From the NCBI RefSeq assembly GCF_023734135.1, contig NZ_AP025730.1, positions 1,426,001 through 1,490,000 of the forward strand: DNA of 64,000 bases, given 5' to 3'. The translations under genes and the position numbers were made by a program. The notes beneath the pieces were generated by a model. The model was not told the DNA's origin. It was given only the letters and a program-made list of their open reading frames with translations, and searched no databases. Source of the DNA: Sphaerotilus microaerophilus (lineage in GTDB: Bacteria > Pseudomonadota > Gammaproteobacteria > Burkholderiales > Burkholderiaceae_C). Shown in pieces: positions 36,411-47,246 of the stretch. The number at the start of each line of letters is the position of its first letter. Within the stretch, counting starts at the first letter, position 1.

Positions 36411-37655
36411 TCAGCTGCGGCGGAACACCAGCGTGCCGTTGGTGCCGCCGAAGCCGAAATTGTTCTTCACGGCGTACTCGATCGGCATCTCACGCGCGGT
36501 GTTGGCGCAGTAATCAAGATCGCACTCAGGGTCCTGATTGAAGATGTTGATGGTCGGTGGGGACACCTGATGGTGCAGGGCCAGCACGGAGAACGCCGAT
36601 TCGATGCCGCCTGCGCCGCCCAGCAGGTGGCCGGTCATCGACTTGGTCGAGTTCACCACCAGCTTCTTCGCGTGGTCACCGAAGGCCAGCTTGATCGCGT
36701 TGGTCTCGTTGGCGTCGCCCAGCGGCGTCGAGGTGCCATGGGCGTTGACGTACTGCACCTGGTCGGCGTTGATGCCGGCATTGCGCAGTGCCAGGGCCAT
36801 CGAGCGGCGCGGGCCGTCGACGTTCGGGGCGGTCATGTGATACGCGTCGCCCGTCATGCCGAAGCCGGACAGCTCCGCATAGATGCGCGCACCGCGCTTC
36901 TTCGCGTGCTCGTACTCTTCGATCACCATCACGCCAGCGCCTTCGCCGAGCACGAAGCCGTCGCGGTCACGGTCCCAGGGGCGCGATGCCGTGGCCGGGT
37001 CATCGTTGCGGGTTGACAGCGCACGCGCCGCGGCAAAGCCGCCCACACCCAGCGGCGAGACGGTGGATTCGGCACCGCCGGCGATCATCACGTCGGCATC
37101 GCCGTACTCGATCAACCTGGCGGCCAGGCCGATGCTGTGCAAGCCGGTGGTGCAGGCGGTGACGACCCCGAGGTTCGGGCCCTTGTAGCCGCACAGGATC
37201 GACACATGCCCGGAGATCATGTTGATGATCGAGGCCGGCACGAAGAACGGCGAGATGCGGCGCGGGCCACGTTCCAGGTACTCGCCGTGCGAGGCCTCGA
37301 TCATCGGCAGACCGCCGATGCCGGAGCCCACCATCACGCCGATGCGCTCGGCCTGCTCGGCATCCAGCGCCTCGCCGGTGGCCAGGCCCGAGTCCTTGAC
37401 CGCCTGCATCGACGCGGCGATGCCGTAATGGATGAAGGCATCCATGTGGCGGGCTTCCTTGGCGGGGATGTACTCCTCGATGTTGAAGCCCTTGACCTCG
37501 CCGGCAAAGCGCACCCCCATCTTCGACGCGTCGAAGCGCGTGATGTTGGCGATGCCGGATTGACCGGCCAGGAGGTTGGCCCAGGAGTCGGCAACGGTGT
37601 TGCCCAGGGGGGTCACCAGGCCGAGGCCGGTCACGACGATGCGGCGGCGGGTCAT
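36411..37655 (-). CDS. fabF: 3-oxoacyl-[ACP] synthase II
   Basis: Condensing enzyme of type II fatty acid elongation; FabF also makes cis-vaccenate. 414 residues with the Cys-His-His triad: Cys in [13 protein letters not shown], His in [12 protein letters not shown], His in [14 protein letters not shown]. Start [18 protein letters not shown] is the family N-terminus. 47 bases after acpP in the fab cluster. Confidence 0.98.
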   Translation of the reverse strand: MTRRRIVVTGLGLVTPLGNTVADSWANLLAGQSGIANITRFDASKMGVRFAGEVKGFNIEEYIPAKEARHMDAFIHYGIAASMQAVKDSGLATGEALDAEQAERIGVMVGSGIGGLPMIEASHGEYLERGPRRISPFFVPASIINMISGHVSILCGYKGPNLGVVTACTTGLHSIGLAARLIEYGDADVMIAGGAESTVSPLGVGGFAAARALSTRNDDPATASRPWDRDRDGFVLGEGAGVMVIEEYEHAKKRGARIYAELSGFGMTGDAYHMTAPNVDGPRRSMALALRNAGINADQVQYVNAHGTSTPLGDANETNAIKLAFGDHAKKLVVNSTKSMTGHLLGGAGGIESAFSVLALHHQVSPPTINIFNQDPECDLDYCANTAREMPIEYAVKNNFGFGGTNGTLVFRRS

Positions 37656-37702
37656 GCGTGTGTCAATGGCAGGACGGCGGGATACGGCGCAGCGTCAGTC
37701 GC

Positions 37703-37984
<282 letters not shown>

Positions 37985-38079
37985 CTAAGGGGTCCGGAGT
38001 GTGACGGATTCCGGGTGGTCAGGCGACCCGCGCAGGACGGAAGTCGGGCTACCTGACCGGATGGGCGGTCGCGTGCGAC

Positions 38080-38823
38080 TCAACCCATGTACATACCGCC
38101 GTTCACGTGCACCTCGGTACCGGTGATGTAGCCGGCTTTCGAGGAAGCGAGGAACGAGACGGCTTCAGCGATGTCTTCGGGTGCGCCCAACCGCCCCAGT
38201 GGGATCAGGGACAACAGGGCCTGCTTCTGGGCCTCGGGCAGTGCCTCGGTCATGTCGGTGGCGATGAACCCGGGCGCGACGCAGTTGACCGTGATGTTGC
38301 GGCTGCCCAACTCCTTGGCCAGCGAGCGGGTCATTCCGGCCACGCCGGCCTTGGAGGCGCAGTAGTTGGCCTGGCCGGGGTTGCCCGAGGCGCCCACCAC
38401 CGAGGTGATGTTGATGATGCGGCCGTAGCGCTGCTTCATCATCGGCTTGATCGCGGCGCGGCAGGCGCGGAAAACGGACTTGAGGTTGGTGTCGATCACC
38501 GCGTCCCAGTCGTCGTCCTTCAGCCGCATGGCCAGCATGTCGCGGGTGATGCCGGCGTTGTTCACCAGCACATGGAGGCCGCCGTCCTGTTTGACGATCG
38601 AGTCGATGGCGGCGTCCAGCGCAGCGGCGTCGGTGACGTTCAGCGCGATGCCGCGCCCGCCCACGTGAGCCAGCGCTTCGGTGATGGAGGCGGCACCGGA
38701 CTCCGTGGTGGCCGTGCCAATCACCTTGAATCCCTGCTGGGCCAGCGCCAGCGCGATGGCACGGCCGATACCGCGACTGGCACCGGTGACGAGGGCAATC
38801 TGCGGGGGCGTGGCGAGACTCAT
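38080..38823 (-). CDS. fabG: 3-oxoacyl-[ACP] reductase
   Basis: NADPH-dependent short-chain dehydrogenase of the fatty acid elongation cycle. 247 residues: cofactor motif TGASRGIGRA, NNAGITRD, catalytic Ser in INITSVVG, Tyr-Lys in YCASKAG, and the end GYITGTEVHVNGGMYM. ATG overlaps the fabD stop by 4 bases. Confidence 0.97.
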   Translation of the reverse strand: MSLATPPQIALVTGASRGIGRAIALALAQQGFKVIGTATTESGAASITEALAHVGGRGIALNVTDAAALDAAIDSIVKQDGGLHVLVNNAGITRDMLAMRLKDDDWDAVIDTNLKSVFRACRAAIKPMMKQRYGRIINITSVVGASGNPGQANYCASKAGVAGMTRSLAKELGSRNITVNCVAPGFIATDMTEALPEAQKQALLSLIPLGRLGAPEDIAEAVSFLASSKAGYITGTEVHVNGGMYMG

Positions 38824-39758
38824 GCGAGCAGTCCTTTGACTTCGGCCAGGCTGGCCGGATCGAAGATCGTGGCACTGACCAGTTCGGCATCGATGCGCTT
38901 GGCCATGCCAGCCAGCACCTTGCCCGGTCCGCACTCGATGACATGCCTCAGGCCGCGCGCCTTGAGCGCCTGGACCAACTCCACCCAGCGCACCGCGCCG
39001 AAGGCCTGACGGTAGAGCGCATCGCGGATGGCGTCGGGCTCGGTCTGCACGGCCACGTCGATGTTGTTGATCACCGGGATGCGCGGGCTGGCGATGGCGA
39101 TCTCGGCCAGCCGCACGCGCAGGCGTTCGGCGGCCGGCTTCATCAGGCTGCAGTGGAAGGGGGCGGACACCGGCAGCGGCAGGGCGCGTTTGGCGCCCAG
39201 CGCCTTCAGCAGCTCGCAGCCCTTCTCGACGCCCGCCTTGCTGCCGGCGATCACGGTCTGCTTCGGGTCGTTGAAATTGACGGCCTCGACCACTTCGCCG
39301 GTGGCTGCGGCCGCCTGGGCACAGCCTTCGCGCACGGCCTGGGCATCCAGGCCCAGGATCGCGGCCATCGCACCGGTACCGACCGGCACGGCCTCCTGCA
39401 TCGCCTGGGCACGCAGGCGCACGAGTGGCAGCGCATCGGCCAGCGTCAGCGCGCCAGCGGCGACCAGGGCGGTGTACTCGCCCAGCGAGTGGCCGGCCAC
39501 CGCAGCGGGCTCCGTGCCCCCTTCGGCCAGCCAGACGCGGTAATTGGCGATGGCTGCGGTGAGCATCACCGGCTGGGTGTTGGTGGTGAGGTCCAGCGCT
39601 TCCTTCGGCCCCTCGGCAATCAGGCGGGCCATGTCCTCGCCCAGGGCGGCACTGGCTTCGTCCAGCGTGCGACGCACGGCAGGGTGGTCAGCCCAGGCAT
39701 TGAGCATGCCGACGGACTGCGAACCCTGGCCAGGAAAAACGAAGGCAAACGCGGTCAT
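38820..39758 (-). CDS. fabD: Malonyl-CoA:ACP transacylase
   Basis: Loads malonyl groups onto ACP. 312 residues: FVFPGQGSQSVGM start, catalytic Ser in GHSLGEYTALVAAG, His in PVSAPFHCSLM, and Arg in VRLRAQAMQEA. Coupled to fabG by an ATGA overlap and 55 bases after fabH. Confidence 0.97.
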   Translation of the reverse strand: MTAFAFVFPGQGSQSVGMLNAWADHPAVRRTLDEASAALGEDMARLIAEGPKEALDLTTNTQPVMLTAAIANYRVWLAEGGTEPAAVAGHSLGEYTALVAAGALTLADALPLVRLRAQAMQEAVPVGTGAMAAILGLDAQAVREGCAQAAAATGEVVEAVNFNDPKQTVIAGSKAGVEKGCELLKALGAKRALPLPVSAPFHCSLMKPAAERLRVRLAEIAIASPRIPVINNIDVAVQTEPDAIRDALYRQAFGAVRWVELVQALKARGLRHVIECGPGKVLAGMAKRIDAELVSATIFDPASLAEVKGLLA

Positions 39759-39813
39759 GGTGATCGGTGGATGGGCGCGGTGCGCCTGAGTTCAGGGGGT
39801 GGTATGCCGAGGG

Positions 39814-40806
39814 TCAGAAATCCAGCAGCACGGCACCCCAGGTGAAACCCCCGCCCACGCCTTCGAGCAGGACGGTGTCGCCGGTCTTGACGCGGTGGCT
39901 GCGTACCGCCTCGTCCAGTGCAAGCGGAATCGAGGCTGCCGAGGTGTTGCCATGCCGGTCGACCGTCACGATCACCTTGTCCATGGGCAGCTTCAGCTTG
40001 CGGGCCGTGCTCTGCATGATGCGGATGTTGGCCTGGTGCGGGATCAGCCAGTCGATGTCCTGCTCGCTGCGGCCGGCCTTTTCGAGCACGGCCCGGGCGG
40101 TGCTCTCCAGCACGCCCACCGCCAGCTTGAAGACGGCCTGGCCGTCCATGCGCAGGAAGGGGTCGCCCAGCACGCTCCCGCCAGACAGGGCCCCCGGGGT
40201 GCAGAGGATGTCGAGGTGGCGGCCGTCCGCGTGCAGGTCGGTCGCGAGGATGCCTGGGGCGTCGCTCGCCGACAGCACCACGGCGCCAGCCCCATCGCCG
40301 AACAACACGCAGGTGGTGCGGTCATCGAAGTTCAGGATGCGCGAGAACACCTCGGCACCGATCACCAGGGCATGGCGCGCGGATCCGGTGCGGATCATCG
40401 CGTCGGCGAGGGTCAGCGCATAGATGAAGCCGGAGCACACCGCCTGCACGTCCATCGCGGGGCAGCCGTGCACGATGCCGAGCTTGCGTTGCACGATGGT
40501 GGCGGTCGACGGGAAGATCATGTCCGGCGTCGAGGTCGCGACAATGATCAGATCGATGTCGCTGCCCTTCAGGCTGGCAGCTTCGAGTGCATGGCGTGCC
40601 GCCTCGACCGCCAGGTCGCTGGCACTGATTTCCGGCGAAGCGAAATGACGCGACCTGATCCCCGTGCGTTCGACGATCCACTCGTCGGAGGTTTCGATGC
40701 CACGGGCACCCAGCTCGGTGGCCAGTTCTGCATTGGTCAGCCGGCGCGGTGGCAACGCGCTGCCAGTGCCTGTGATGCGGGAGTGACGGGGCGAGGTGAG
40801 GGTCAT
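39814..40806 (-). CDS. fabH: 3-oxoacyl-[ACP] synthase III
   Basis: Initiates fatty acid synthesis by condensing acetyl-CoA with malonyl-ACP. 330 residues with Cys in [13 protein letters not shown], His in [12 protein letters not shown] and Asn in [18 protein letters not shown] overlaps the plsX stop by 4 bases. Confidence 0.97.
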   Translation of the reverse strand: MTLTSPRHSRITGTGSALPPRRLTNAELATELGARGIETSDEWIVERTGIRSRHFASPEISASDLAVEAARHALEAASLKGSDIDLIIVATSTPDMIFPSTATIVQRKLGIVHGCPAMDVQAVCSGFIYALTLADAMIRTGSARHALVIGAEVFSRILNFDDRTTCVLFGDGAGAVVLSASDAPGILATDLHADGRHLDILCTPGALSGGSVLGDPFLRMDGQAVFKLAVGVLESTARAVLEKAGRSEQDIDWLIPHQANIRIMQSTARKLKLPMDKVIVTVDRHGNTSAASIPLALDEAVRSHRVKTGDTVLLEGVGGGFTWGAVLLDF

Positions 40807-41909
40807 GCGGCTTGGCGCGACGGAGGCAAACCGCCGGCAGAGGCAAACTCGGGCTGCGCACCGCTCATCGCCGGCATGGCCGCAATGATGCGGTCATGGA
40901 CGCGATCGAGCAGTCGATTGCGAGCGGCATCATACGCGCGGTTCAGCGCCTGCTCGAAGGCGAATGCGTCGGCCGAGCCGTGGCTCTTGAAAACCAGTCC
41001 GCGCAGCCCCAGCAGGGCGGCACCGTTGTAGCGCCGGTGATCGAGGCGGCGCTTGAAGCGGCGCAGCACCGGCATGGCGACGAGCGCGGCCAGCTTGCCA
41101 TACAGACTGCCGGTGAACTCCTGCACCAGGATGCCTGCCATCAGGCCAGCCACGCCTTCGGCGGTTTTCAGTGCCACGTTCCCGACAAAGCCGTCGCACA
41201 CGACCAGGTCGGTCGTGCCCTTGAAGATGTCATTGCCTTCGACGTTGCCGTGGAAGTTGAGCACCTGGCGGGCGTCGGCCTCACGCAACAGATCACCTGC
41301 GCGCTTGATGACGTCGTTGCCCTTGATCGCTTCTTCGCCGATGTTGAGCAGGCCAACGGTCGGTCGTTCGGTGCCGTCCAGCGCGCTGACCAGTGCGCTG
41401 CCCATCACCGCAAACTGCAGCAGGTGCTCCGCACTGCAGTCCACGTTCGCCCCCAGGTCCAGGACCTTGGTATAGCCGCCGCTGTGGTTGGGCAGCAGGC
41501 TGGCGATGGCGGGGCGATCGATGCCGTCGAGCGTCTTGAGCAGGTAGCGGGCCACCGCCATCAAGGCGCCGGTGTTGCCTGCAGAAACGCACGCATCGGC
41601 CGCCGGCTCGCCGTCGCCCGCCTTGACCTGCTGGATGGCCACGCGCATGGAGGAGTCGCGCTTCTTGCGTAGCGCCACCTCGACCGGATCGTCCATCGTG
41701 ACCACCTCGGAGGCGGGCACGATCCGGCAACGCTGCCAGACCTGCGCTTCGCGCAGGTCTGCCTCAAGGCCGACCAGCAGCAACTCCGCGCCGGGGTGCT
41801 GGGCCAGAAAGGCCTTGCAGGCGGGCAGAGTGACACTGGGGCCGTGATCCCCGCCCATGCAATCCACGGACAGGCGCACCGGCCGCGTCAGGGGCGGGAA
41901 GGCGTTCAA
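40803..41909 (-). CDS. plsX: Phosphate acyltransferase PlsX
   Basis: Makes acyl-phosphate from acyl-ACP for phospholipid synthesis. 368 residues with [17 protein letters not shown] near the N-terminus, [11 protein letters not shown], and [44 protein letters not shown] typical of the family. Follows rpmF by 128 bases, and is coupled to fabH. Confidence 0.97.
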   Translation of the reverse strand: MNAFPPLTRPVRLSVDCMGGDHGPSVTLPACKAFLAQHPGAELLLVGLEADLREAQVWQRCRIVPASEVVTMDDPVEVALRKKRDSSMRVAIQQVKAGDGEPAADACVSAGNTGALMAVARYLLKTLDGIDRPAIASLLPNHSGGYTKVLDLGANVDCSAEHLLQFAVMGSALVSALDGTERPTVGLLNIGEEAIKGNDVIKRAGDLLREADARQVLNFHGNVEGNDIFKGTTDLVVCDGFVGNVALKTAEGVAGLMAGILVQEFTGSLYGKLAALVAMPVLRRFKRRLDHRRYNGAALLGLRGLVFKSHGSADAFAFEQALNRAYDAARNRLLDRVHDRIIAAMPAMSGAQPEFASAGGLPPSRQAA

Positions 41910-42037
41910 GGGTGAAACTCTCGATCGGACGACCAGCGGGCCGGTACGCCCGGATGCTCACCCGGCCTGCGCCGGGATGTCGTCACGCGGGCTGCCTGGT
42001 GCAATGCACCAGCGCTTCGCAGCACGAAGCCGCAGGC

Positions 42038-42220
42038 TCAGGCGTCTGCCTTGGTCTTCAGGACCTTGCGGCCACGGTAAAAGCCCGTCGGGCTGATGTG
42101 GTGACGCAGGTGCACCTCGCCGGTGGTCGGCTCGATGGCCGTGCCCGGGTTGGTGAGCGCGTTGTGCGAACGGTGCATGCCCCGCTTCGAGGGCGACTTC
42201 TTGTTTTGCTGGACGGCCAT
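42038..42220 (-). CDS. rpmF: 50S ribosomal protein L32
   Basis: 60-residue ribosomal protein: [20 protein letters not shown] then [20 protein letters not shown]. Cysteine-free version without a zinc ribbon. AGGAG seven bases before the ATG. Neighbours yceD and plsX are the standard context. Confidence 0.98.
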   Translation of the reverse strand: MAVQQNKKSPSKRGMHRSHNALTNPGTAIEPTTGEVHLRHHISPTGFYRGRKVLKTKADA

Positions 42221-42267
42221 GACGGACTCCTGGGTCTTCCGGCTGGAACCGGCTTGAAAAGCCTTCG

Positions 42268-42273
42268 ACTATA
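42268..42273 (-). promoter_or_regulatory. Possible -10 element before rpmF
   Basis: TATAGT on the reverse strand 47 bases before the rpmF ATG; the -35 region is a poor match, so this is weak. Confidence 0.3.
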
Positions 42274-42301
42274 ACATGCTCGCTGCGGCCGTGTACGGCT
42301 T

Positions 42302-42928
42302 TCAGCTCGAAGCCCCGTCGGGACCCTTCTTCAGTTGCTCTTTCAATCCCGCCAGGGCCGCAAAGGGATGAGGGCGGGGTGCGTTGTTGGTGCCGGCGCC
42401 GGCGGTGTCGGGCTGGCTGGCTTCGGGTGACTGCGGGACGGGCGGCTCGGCTGCCTCTTCGTTCACCCTCAGCGGCGCCGGGCAGGTGTTGTGGCGCGGC
42501 ACGATGGGGGCGGCGAGCAGCAGTTCGTCCTCGATCAGTTCGATCAGGTCGAAGGCCTTGTTGGCCACGAGCACATCGTCTTCGGTTTCCTCGTCGAGCG
42601 TGGCAGCCTGGGTTTCGTCCTCGACGAAGCGGAACCAGCGATCGACTTGCATGGGCGTGTCGACCGGGCCCAGGCAGCGCTGGCAAGTCAGCGCGATACT
42701 GGTCTGGATCTGCAGGTGCAGCCAGATCTCGGCGCGCGTGGCACGCCGGCCGCGCAACTCGCCCTGCGCCGACCAGGAAACGGTGTGGCTGGACGGGTCG
42801 GCGCCAGGGTGCAGCAACTCGGTCCAGCGGGGCAATTCGCCAAGCTGCGCCTGGCCCTGCAGGGGGCAGCCGTCTTCTGCAAGCGAGGCCACGTCAAGGC
42901 GACGTGCCAGGAACTCTCGGTGTCTCAT
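42302..42928 (-). CDS. yceD: YceD-family (DUF177) protein, 23S rRNA accumulation protein
   Basis: 208 residues. It shows the family cysteine pair LTCQRCLG (about 105-112), the acidic DEETEDDVLVANKAFDLIELIEDELLLAAPIVPRH block and a C-terminal segment with HPFAALAGLKEQLKK. In E. coli YceD is linked to 23S rRNA. The ATG MRHREFLARRLDV was chosen over an upstream in-frame ATG because it begins the conserved region. First gene of the rpmF-plsX-fab cluster. Confidence 0.93.
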   Translation of the reverse strand: MRHREFLARRLDVASLAEDGCPLQGQAQLGELPRWTELLHPGADPSSHTVSWSAQGELRGRRATRAEIWLHLQIQTSIALTCQRCLGPVDTPMQVDRWFRFVEDETQAATLDEETEDDVLVANKAFDLIELIEDELLLAAPIVPRHNTCPAPLRVNEEAAEPPVPQSPEASQPDTAGAGTNNAPRPHPFAALAGLKEQLKKGPDGASS

Positions 42929-43065
42929 GGTCGGAAGTGTAGGCGCAGGGCTGCGCCGGGGCTGTCCAGGGGGTCGGGCGGCAGTTCTCGCCGGATCGGT
43001 GGGCCTCGGGATGAAACAATCGTGGCATGCGGCGCCCGCAACGCCGTGGTTTCCTCTGAAAGACC

Positions 43066-43686
43066 ATGTCGCAACTGATCCTGGCTTCCACCTCCCCCTA
43101 TCGCCGCGAGCTGCTGGCCCGACTGCGCGTGCCCTTTGAGGTCGTCGCGCCCGACGTCGATGAGACACCGCAGGCTGGCGAGGCGCCGGCTGACCTGGCC
43201 GAGCGGCTGGCGTTGGCCAAGGCCTGCGTTGTGGCCGATCGATGCCCGCAGGCCTGGGTGGTCGGGTCCGACCAGGTGGCCGAGTACGAGGGGTGTGCCA
43301 TCGGCAAGCCGGGCTCGCACGGGCGGGCTGTCGAGCAGCTGACCGCCATGAGTGGGCGGACGGTGCGCTTCCACACGGCGGTGGCGGTGGTGCGTCGCCA
43401 GGCGGGATTCGCTCGAACCCTGCGGGTGCCCGTCAGCGTGCGGTTCCGTGTGCTGGAGCGCGGCGACATCGAAACCTATCTCCGGCTGGATCGGCCCTAC
43501 GACTGCGCCGGCAGCGCCCGCTGTGAAACGCTGGGCATCACGCTGCTCGATGCGATCGAATCCGATGACCCGACGGCTTTGATCGGCCTGCCCCTGATCG
43601 CGACGACCCGGCTGCTGCGCGAGGCCGGCTGGGATGCGCTGCGGCTCCTGGCTGAGACTGCTTCGGTCGTGCAGGAGGGCGCATGA
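43066..43686 (+). CDS. yceF: Maf-family nucleotide pyrophosphatase, YceF type
   Basis: House-cleaning pyrophosphatase; the YceF subfamily prefers 7-methyl-GTP. 206 residues: LILASTSPYRRELLARL (substrate loop), EVVAPDVDE, VVGSDQVAE with catalytic Asp, GKPGSHGRAVEQL, and DCAGSARCETLG. Its ATG is 137 bases from the divergent yceD; its stop overlaps the next gene by 4 bases. Confidence 0.95.
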   Translation: MSQLILASTSPYRRELLARLRVPFEVVAPDVDETPQAGEAPADLAERLALAKACVVADRCPQAWVVGSDQVAEYEGCAIGKPGSHGRAVEQLTAMSGRTVRFHTAVAVVRRQAGFARTLRVPVSVRFRVLERGDIETYLRLDRPYDCAGSARCETLGITLLDAIESDDPTALIGLPLIATTRLLREAGWDALRLLAETASVVQEGA

Positions 43687-44561
43687 ATCCGCCGCGTCGA
43701 CAGGCATCGGGGGCGTCATCGCCTGCAGCAGTGTCGGGTGTACCGGACCAGGCTCCCTCGCCTGCCGCACGCACCGGGAGCCTCTGGTTGATGCCCAACA
43801 CGCTTGACCTGGGTACGCTGCGTGACGGTGTGCCGCAGCCCGACGTGCGGCTGGTGTTGCCGCAGCAGGCCCTGGAGGTGGCGGCCCGGCTGTCACATTG
43901 GGTGGTGGAGAACGCGCGCAGCGCACGGGCGTTGCTCAAGCGCGTTGGCGCGATCGCGCCACTGGCGCGGCCACTGCAGGAGTTGGACATCCGCGAGTTG
44001 CCTCGTCCTCGCAAGGGTGGCGGGCCGGGGCCGGTCGAGGTGTTGCGGGCGGCCGACTGGCTGGCGCCCGCGTTGGCGGGGCGCGATGTCGGCCTGCTGT
44101 CCGAGGCCGGGCTGCCTGCCGTGGCGGATCCGGGTGCAGCGCTGGTCGACGTGGCCCATGCGGCCGGGGTGCGGGTGCGGCCGCTGTCGGGCCCGTCTTC
44201 ACTGATGCTGGCGCTGGCCGCTTCAGGCCTCAATGGCCAGTCGTTTGCCTTTGTCGGCTACCTGCCCACGGATGCGGCGCAACGGGCACAGCGCCTGCGC
44301 GAACTGGAGGCGCACTCCCGCCGCTGGCAGCAGACCCAGATTCTGATCGAGACCCCCTACCGCAACTCTGCCTTGCTGGCAGCATTGCGCCAGGGCCTCC
44401 AGCCGGGGACTCGACTCAGCGTGGCCTGCGGGGTCACGCTGGAGGATGAGCAGATATGGACGGCGGACATTTCCCGCTGGCGCACTGACATGGCCGCGAC
44501 GAGCCTGCCGATGGAGCTGCCTTCCCAGGTGCCGGCGGTTTTTCTCTTCTTGGCTCGATGA
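43683..44561 (+). CDS. SAM-dependent methyltransferase, tetrapyrrole-methylase (RsmI-like) family
   Basis: 292 residues with the tetrapyrrole-methylase fold: LWLMPNTLDLG at the start of the fold, GRDVGLLSEAGLPAVADPGAALVDVAHAAG and VRPLSGPSSLMLALAASGLN as in RsmI (16S rRNA C1402 2'-O-methyltransferase), and FVGYLPTDAAQRAQRLRELE. It lacks the usual GNLPD motif at the start, so it belongs to a divergent branch. N-terminal about 30 residues are Pro/Ala-rich. Coupled to yceF by ATGA overlap. RNA target unknown. Confidence 0.85.
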   Translation: MNPPRRQASGASSPAAVSGVPDQAPSPAARTGSLWLMPNTLDLGTLRDGVPQPDVRLVLPQQALEVAARLSHWVVENARSARALLKRVGAIAPLARPLQELDIRELPRPRKGGGPGPVEVLRAADWLAPALAGRDVGLLSEAGLPAVADPGAALVDVAHAAGVRVRPLSGPSSLMLALAASGLNGQSFAFVGYLPTDAAQRAQRLRELEAHSRRWQQTQILIETPYRNSALLAALRQGLQPGTRLSVACGVTLEDEQIWTADISRWRTDMAATSLPMELPSQVPAVFLFLAR

Positions 44562-44599
44562 GGGGCAGTGGCAGGCGAACGGGCTCGGACGATGTGTGA

Positions 44600-46069
44600 T
44601 CAGGTTGACGGCTTGCCGCCCAGCAGCGTAGCGACCTTGCGGCGTGGCTTGATGTAGCGCGACAAGGTCGTCCGCGAAGACGGCACCGCCGCTGCGTCGG
44701 ATTTTTCCCAGACGGGAGTGGCGTTCGGATCGGCCTCGTAGGGGCGGTCGAAGAAGGGGTCTGTGCTCGCCTGTCGCGCCGGGGGGGGCGGCGGGCGCCG
44801 GGCCGCCGGGCTGCCGAAGCTGCTGCCCTCGGAGCGTGGCGCCTCGTCCCCCGCCCAGCCCTCAGGGCGGCGGCGGCGCGGCCGCTCGTCGTCCAGCTCC
44901 AGCGCTTCGAGGTCGATCTTCTTGCGGATGAGCTTCTCGATGTCGCCCACCAGGCGGGCGTCTTCCCGGGTCACCAGCGACACCGCCAGTCCCGAGGCGC
45001 CGGCACGGCCGGTACGGCCGATGCGGTGCACGTAGTCCTCGGCATTGAACGGGATGTCGAAGTTGAACACCGCCGGCAGATCGGCGATGTCCAGGCCACG
45101 TGCTGCCACGTCGGTCGCGACCAGCAGGTCGACCTCGCCACGTTTGAAGGCGTCGAGGGCCTTCAGGCGCTCGTCCTGAGACTTGTCGCCGTGCAATGCT
45201 GCGGTGTTGAGACCGTCGCGTTCGAATGACCGGGCCAGGCGCGCAGCGCCCAGCTTGGAGTTCACGAAGACGATGGCCTGGGCGAGTGAGCGTTCGCGCA
45301 GGATGTGGCGCACGGCACTGCGCTTGTCGTCGTCCGACACGCTGTAGAAGCGTTGTTCGACGGTGGATGCGGTGGCGTTCGGTCGGGCTACCTCGACCAG
45401 TACGGGGTCCTGCAGGTAGCTCTGCGCCAGGCGCTTGATCTCAGTCGAGAACGTGGCCGAGAAGAGCAGGGTCTGGCGCTTCTTCGGCAGGAAGCTCAGG
45501 ATGCGCTGCAGATCGGGCAGGAAGCCGATGTCGAGCATCCGGTCCGCCTCGTCGAGCACCACGTACTCGACCTGGTTGAGCTGGCAATTCTTCGCCTGGA
45601 TGTGGTCCAGCAGCCGACCCGGTGTGGCGATCAGGACCTCGACGCCACGCTTGAGTTCAGCCGTTTGTGGCGCCATGTCGATGCCGCCGAACACGCAGGT
45701 CACACGAAGCTGGCTGTGCCGGGCGTAGGTCTTGACGTTGTTGGCGACCTGGTCGGCCAGCTCACGTGTGGGGGCCAACACCAGGGCGCGCACCGGATGC
45801 CGTGCCGGTGACGCACTGGCGTTTTCGTGTGCCAGCATCTTCTGCAGCAGGGGCAGCGAGAACGCCGCCGTCTTGCCTGTGCCGGTCTGGGCGGCGCCCA
45901 TCACGTCCTTGCCGTCCAGGACGATCGGTATCGCCTTGGCCTGGATCGGCGTCATCGTCTCGTAGCCGGCGTCCTGGATGGCCTGGAGCAGCTTGGGGGC
46001 CAGTGCGAGGGTATCGAACCGGGAGGGGGCGGCCGTCTGCTCGGCTGCGGTGGGAGTCTCTGTGATCAC
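44600..46069 (-). CDS. rhlE: DEAD-box RNA helicase, RhlE type
   Basis: ATP-dependent RNA helicase, 489 residues: Q-motif TPIQAKAIPIVL, motif I AQTGTGKTAAFSLP, Ia PTRELADQVA, Ib TPGRLLDHI, II VLDEADRML, III SATFS, V ATDVAARGLDI and VI HRIGRTGRAG, then a C-terminal Arg/Pro-rich tail (from about 395) that contacts RNA. Family member name RhlE by motif spacing; the tail has several basic patches (ERPRRRRPEGW). Stop is 38 bases from the convergent methyltransferase stop, with no terminator seen. Confidence 0.95.
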   Translation of the reverse strand: MITETPTAAEQTAAPSRFDTLALAPKLLQAIQDAGYETMTPIQAKAIPIVLDGKDVMGAAQTGTGKTAAFSLPLLQKMLAHENASASPARHPVRALVLAPTRELADQVANNVKTYARHSQLRVTCVFGGIDMAPQTAELKRGVEVLIATPGRLLDHIQAKNCQLNQVEYVVLDEADRMLDIGFLPDLQRILSFLPKKRQTLLFSATFSTEIKRLAQSYLQDPVLVEVARPNATASTVEQRFYSVSDDDKRSAVRHILRERSLAQAIVFVNSKLGAARLARSFERDGLNTAALHGDKSQDERLKALDAFKRGEVDLLVATDVAARGLDIADLPAVFNFDIPFNAEDYVHRIGRTGRAGASGLAVSLVTREDARLVGDIEKLIRKKIDLEALELDDERPRRRRPEGWAGDEAPRSEGSSFGSPAARRPPPPPARQASTDPFFDRPYEADPNATPVWEKSDAAAVPSSRTTLSRYIKPRRKVATLLGGKPST

Positions 46070-46076
46070 CCGGGGA

Positions 46077-47246
46077 TTATCCCGCGGATTCGGAAGGAGC
46101 CTCTGGCGCTACCCAGCGGTCACCGGTGCGCACCAGCAAGCGAGGGGTGCGGAAGCGCACGATGGCGCGATACAGCGCGATGTAAGACAGGCAGAAAGCG
46201 AGGATGAACCATCCCAGAACCTCAGAGTCGTCCCAGCTCAGAACGGCGGGCACGGCGCTCATCGAGCACACCAGCCAGAGGTACGGGGAGGTCATCGAAT
46301 TGCGACGCAGCAGATTGGCCGCATCGCGTCGACCGACGGCCCAGCGCATCAGGCGGCGATAGATCAGACTGTGCAGGTGCGTCGCGTCCGGCTGGCCCAC
46401 CGGGCGACCGCGAACGACCTTGCGCCTGTACATCGTGAACAGCGTTTCGAACATCGGGTAGGCGCACAGCAGCAGGGGAAACAGCGGCGACACCGCCTCG
46501 TTGCGGTGCACCAGCAGAATGCCCAACTCGGCGACCCAGAAGCCGAGGAAGTAGGCGCCGCCGTCGCCAAGGAAGACGAGCCCGAACGGGTAGTTCCACA
46601 CGAAGAACCCGAGCACGGCGCCCAAGCTGACCAGCGCACACGACAGGATCAGTGGGTCACCCACCCGATGGGCCACGTAGGCGAGCGCTGCAAGCATGAT
46701 GGCGACGCACATCGAAGCCAGGCCGTTGAAGCCGTCGATGATGTTGATCGAGTTGGCGACTCCTGCCACGGCAATCAACGTCAACGCCATCGAGACCCCG
46801 CCCACGGTGAGTGCCGCGTCCAGGGCGGGGATGCCCGTGCGGGAGATCTCGCTGCCTGCAAGCCACAGTGCCAGGGACGCAGCGAGCATGACCGCCAGCA
46901 GCCGCTGGCTGGGTGTCACGCGCTTGGTGAAGTCTTCGATCAGACCTGCCATGAATGCCACGGAAGCGCTGATGCCCAATCCTGCCAGCGCCACGCGATC
47001 GGCTCCACTCAGGCTGGAGGCTGCCAACGCCATCCCGATGCACGAGGCGACAGCAATGCCGATGCCGCCGACCCGTGGCACCACGCGTGCATGGAACTTC
47101 TGAGGGGCCGTCTGGTCGGTGTCGCCCGAGAAATGGGCGTGCCGGGGAGACGATCGCACGATCAGCAGCGTGACGATGAGTGACACCGCGAGTGACAGGA
47201 AAAATAGACTCATAGCGAAGATAAGCCAAGAACTGCTTCGCATCAT
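46077..47246 (-). CDS. Polyprenyl-phosphate N-acetylhexosamine-1-phosphate transferase (WecA/MraY type)
   Basis: Glycosyltransferase family 4-type membrane enzyme that puts the first sugar phosphate on undecaprenyl phosphate for a surface glycan. 389 residues with about 10 transmembrane segments. Family motifs: RVVPRVGGIGIAV, the acidic GLIEDFTKRVTPSQRL, SINIIDGFNGLASM and FLGDGGAYFLGF, and HLHSLIYRRLMR. Start codons at 47246 and 47243 are adjacent (MMRSSSWL); AAGGG precedes both. Divergent from rfbB by 284 bases, fitting initiation of an O-antigen or exopolysaccharide. Confidence 0.9.
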   Translation of the reverse strand: MMRSSSWLIFAMSLFFLSLAVSLIVTLLIVRSSPRHAHFSGDTDQTAPQKFHARVVPRVGGIGIAVASCIGMALAASSLSGADRVALAGLGISASVAFMAGLIEDFTKRVTPSQRLLAVMLAASLALWLAGSEISRTGIPALDAALTVGGVSMALTLIAVAGVANSINIIDGFNGLASMCVAIMLAALAYVAHRVGDPLILSCALVSLGAVLGFFVWNYPFGLVFLGDGGAYFLGFWVAELGILLVHRNEAVSPLFPLLLCAYPMFETLFTMYRRKVVRGRPVGQPDATHLHSLIYRRLMRWAVGRRDAANLLRRNSMTSPYLWLVCSMSAVPAVLSWDDSEVLGWFILAFCLSYIALYRAIVRFRTPRLLVRTGDRWVAPEAPSESAG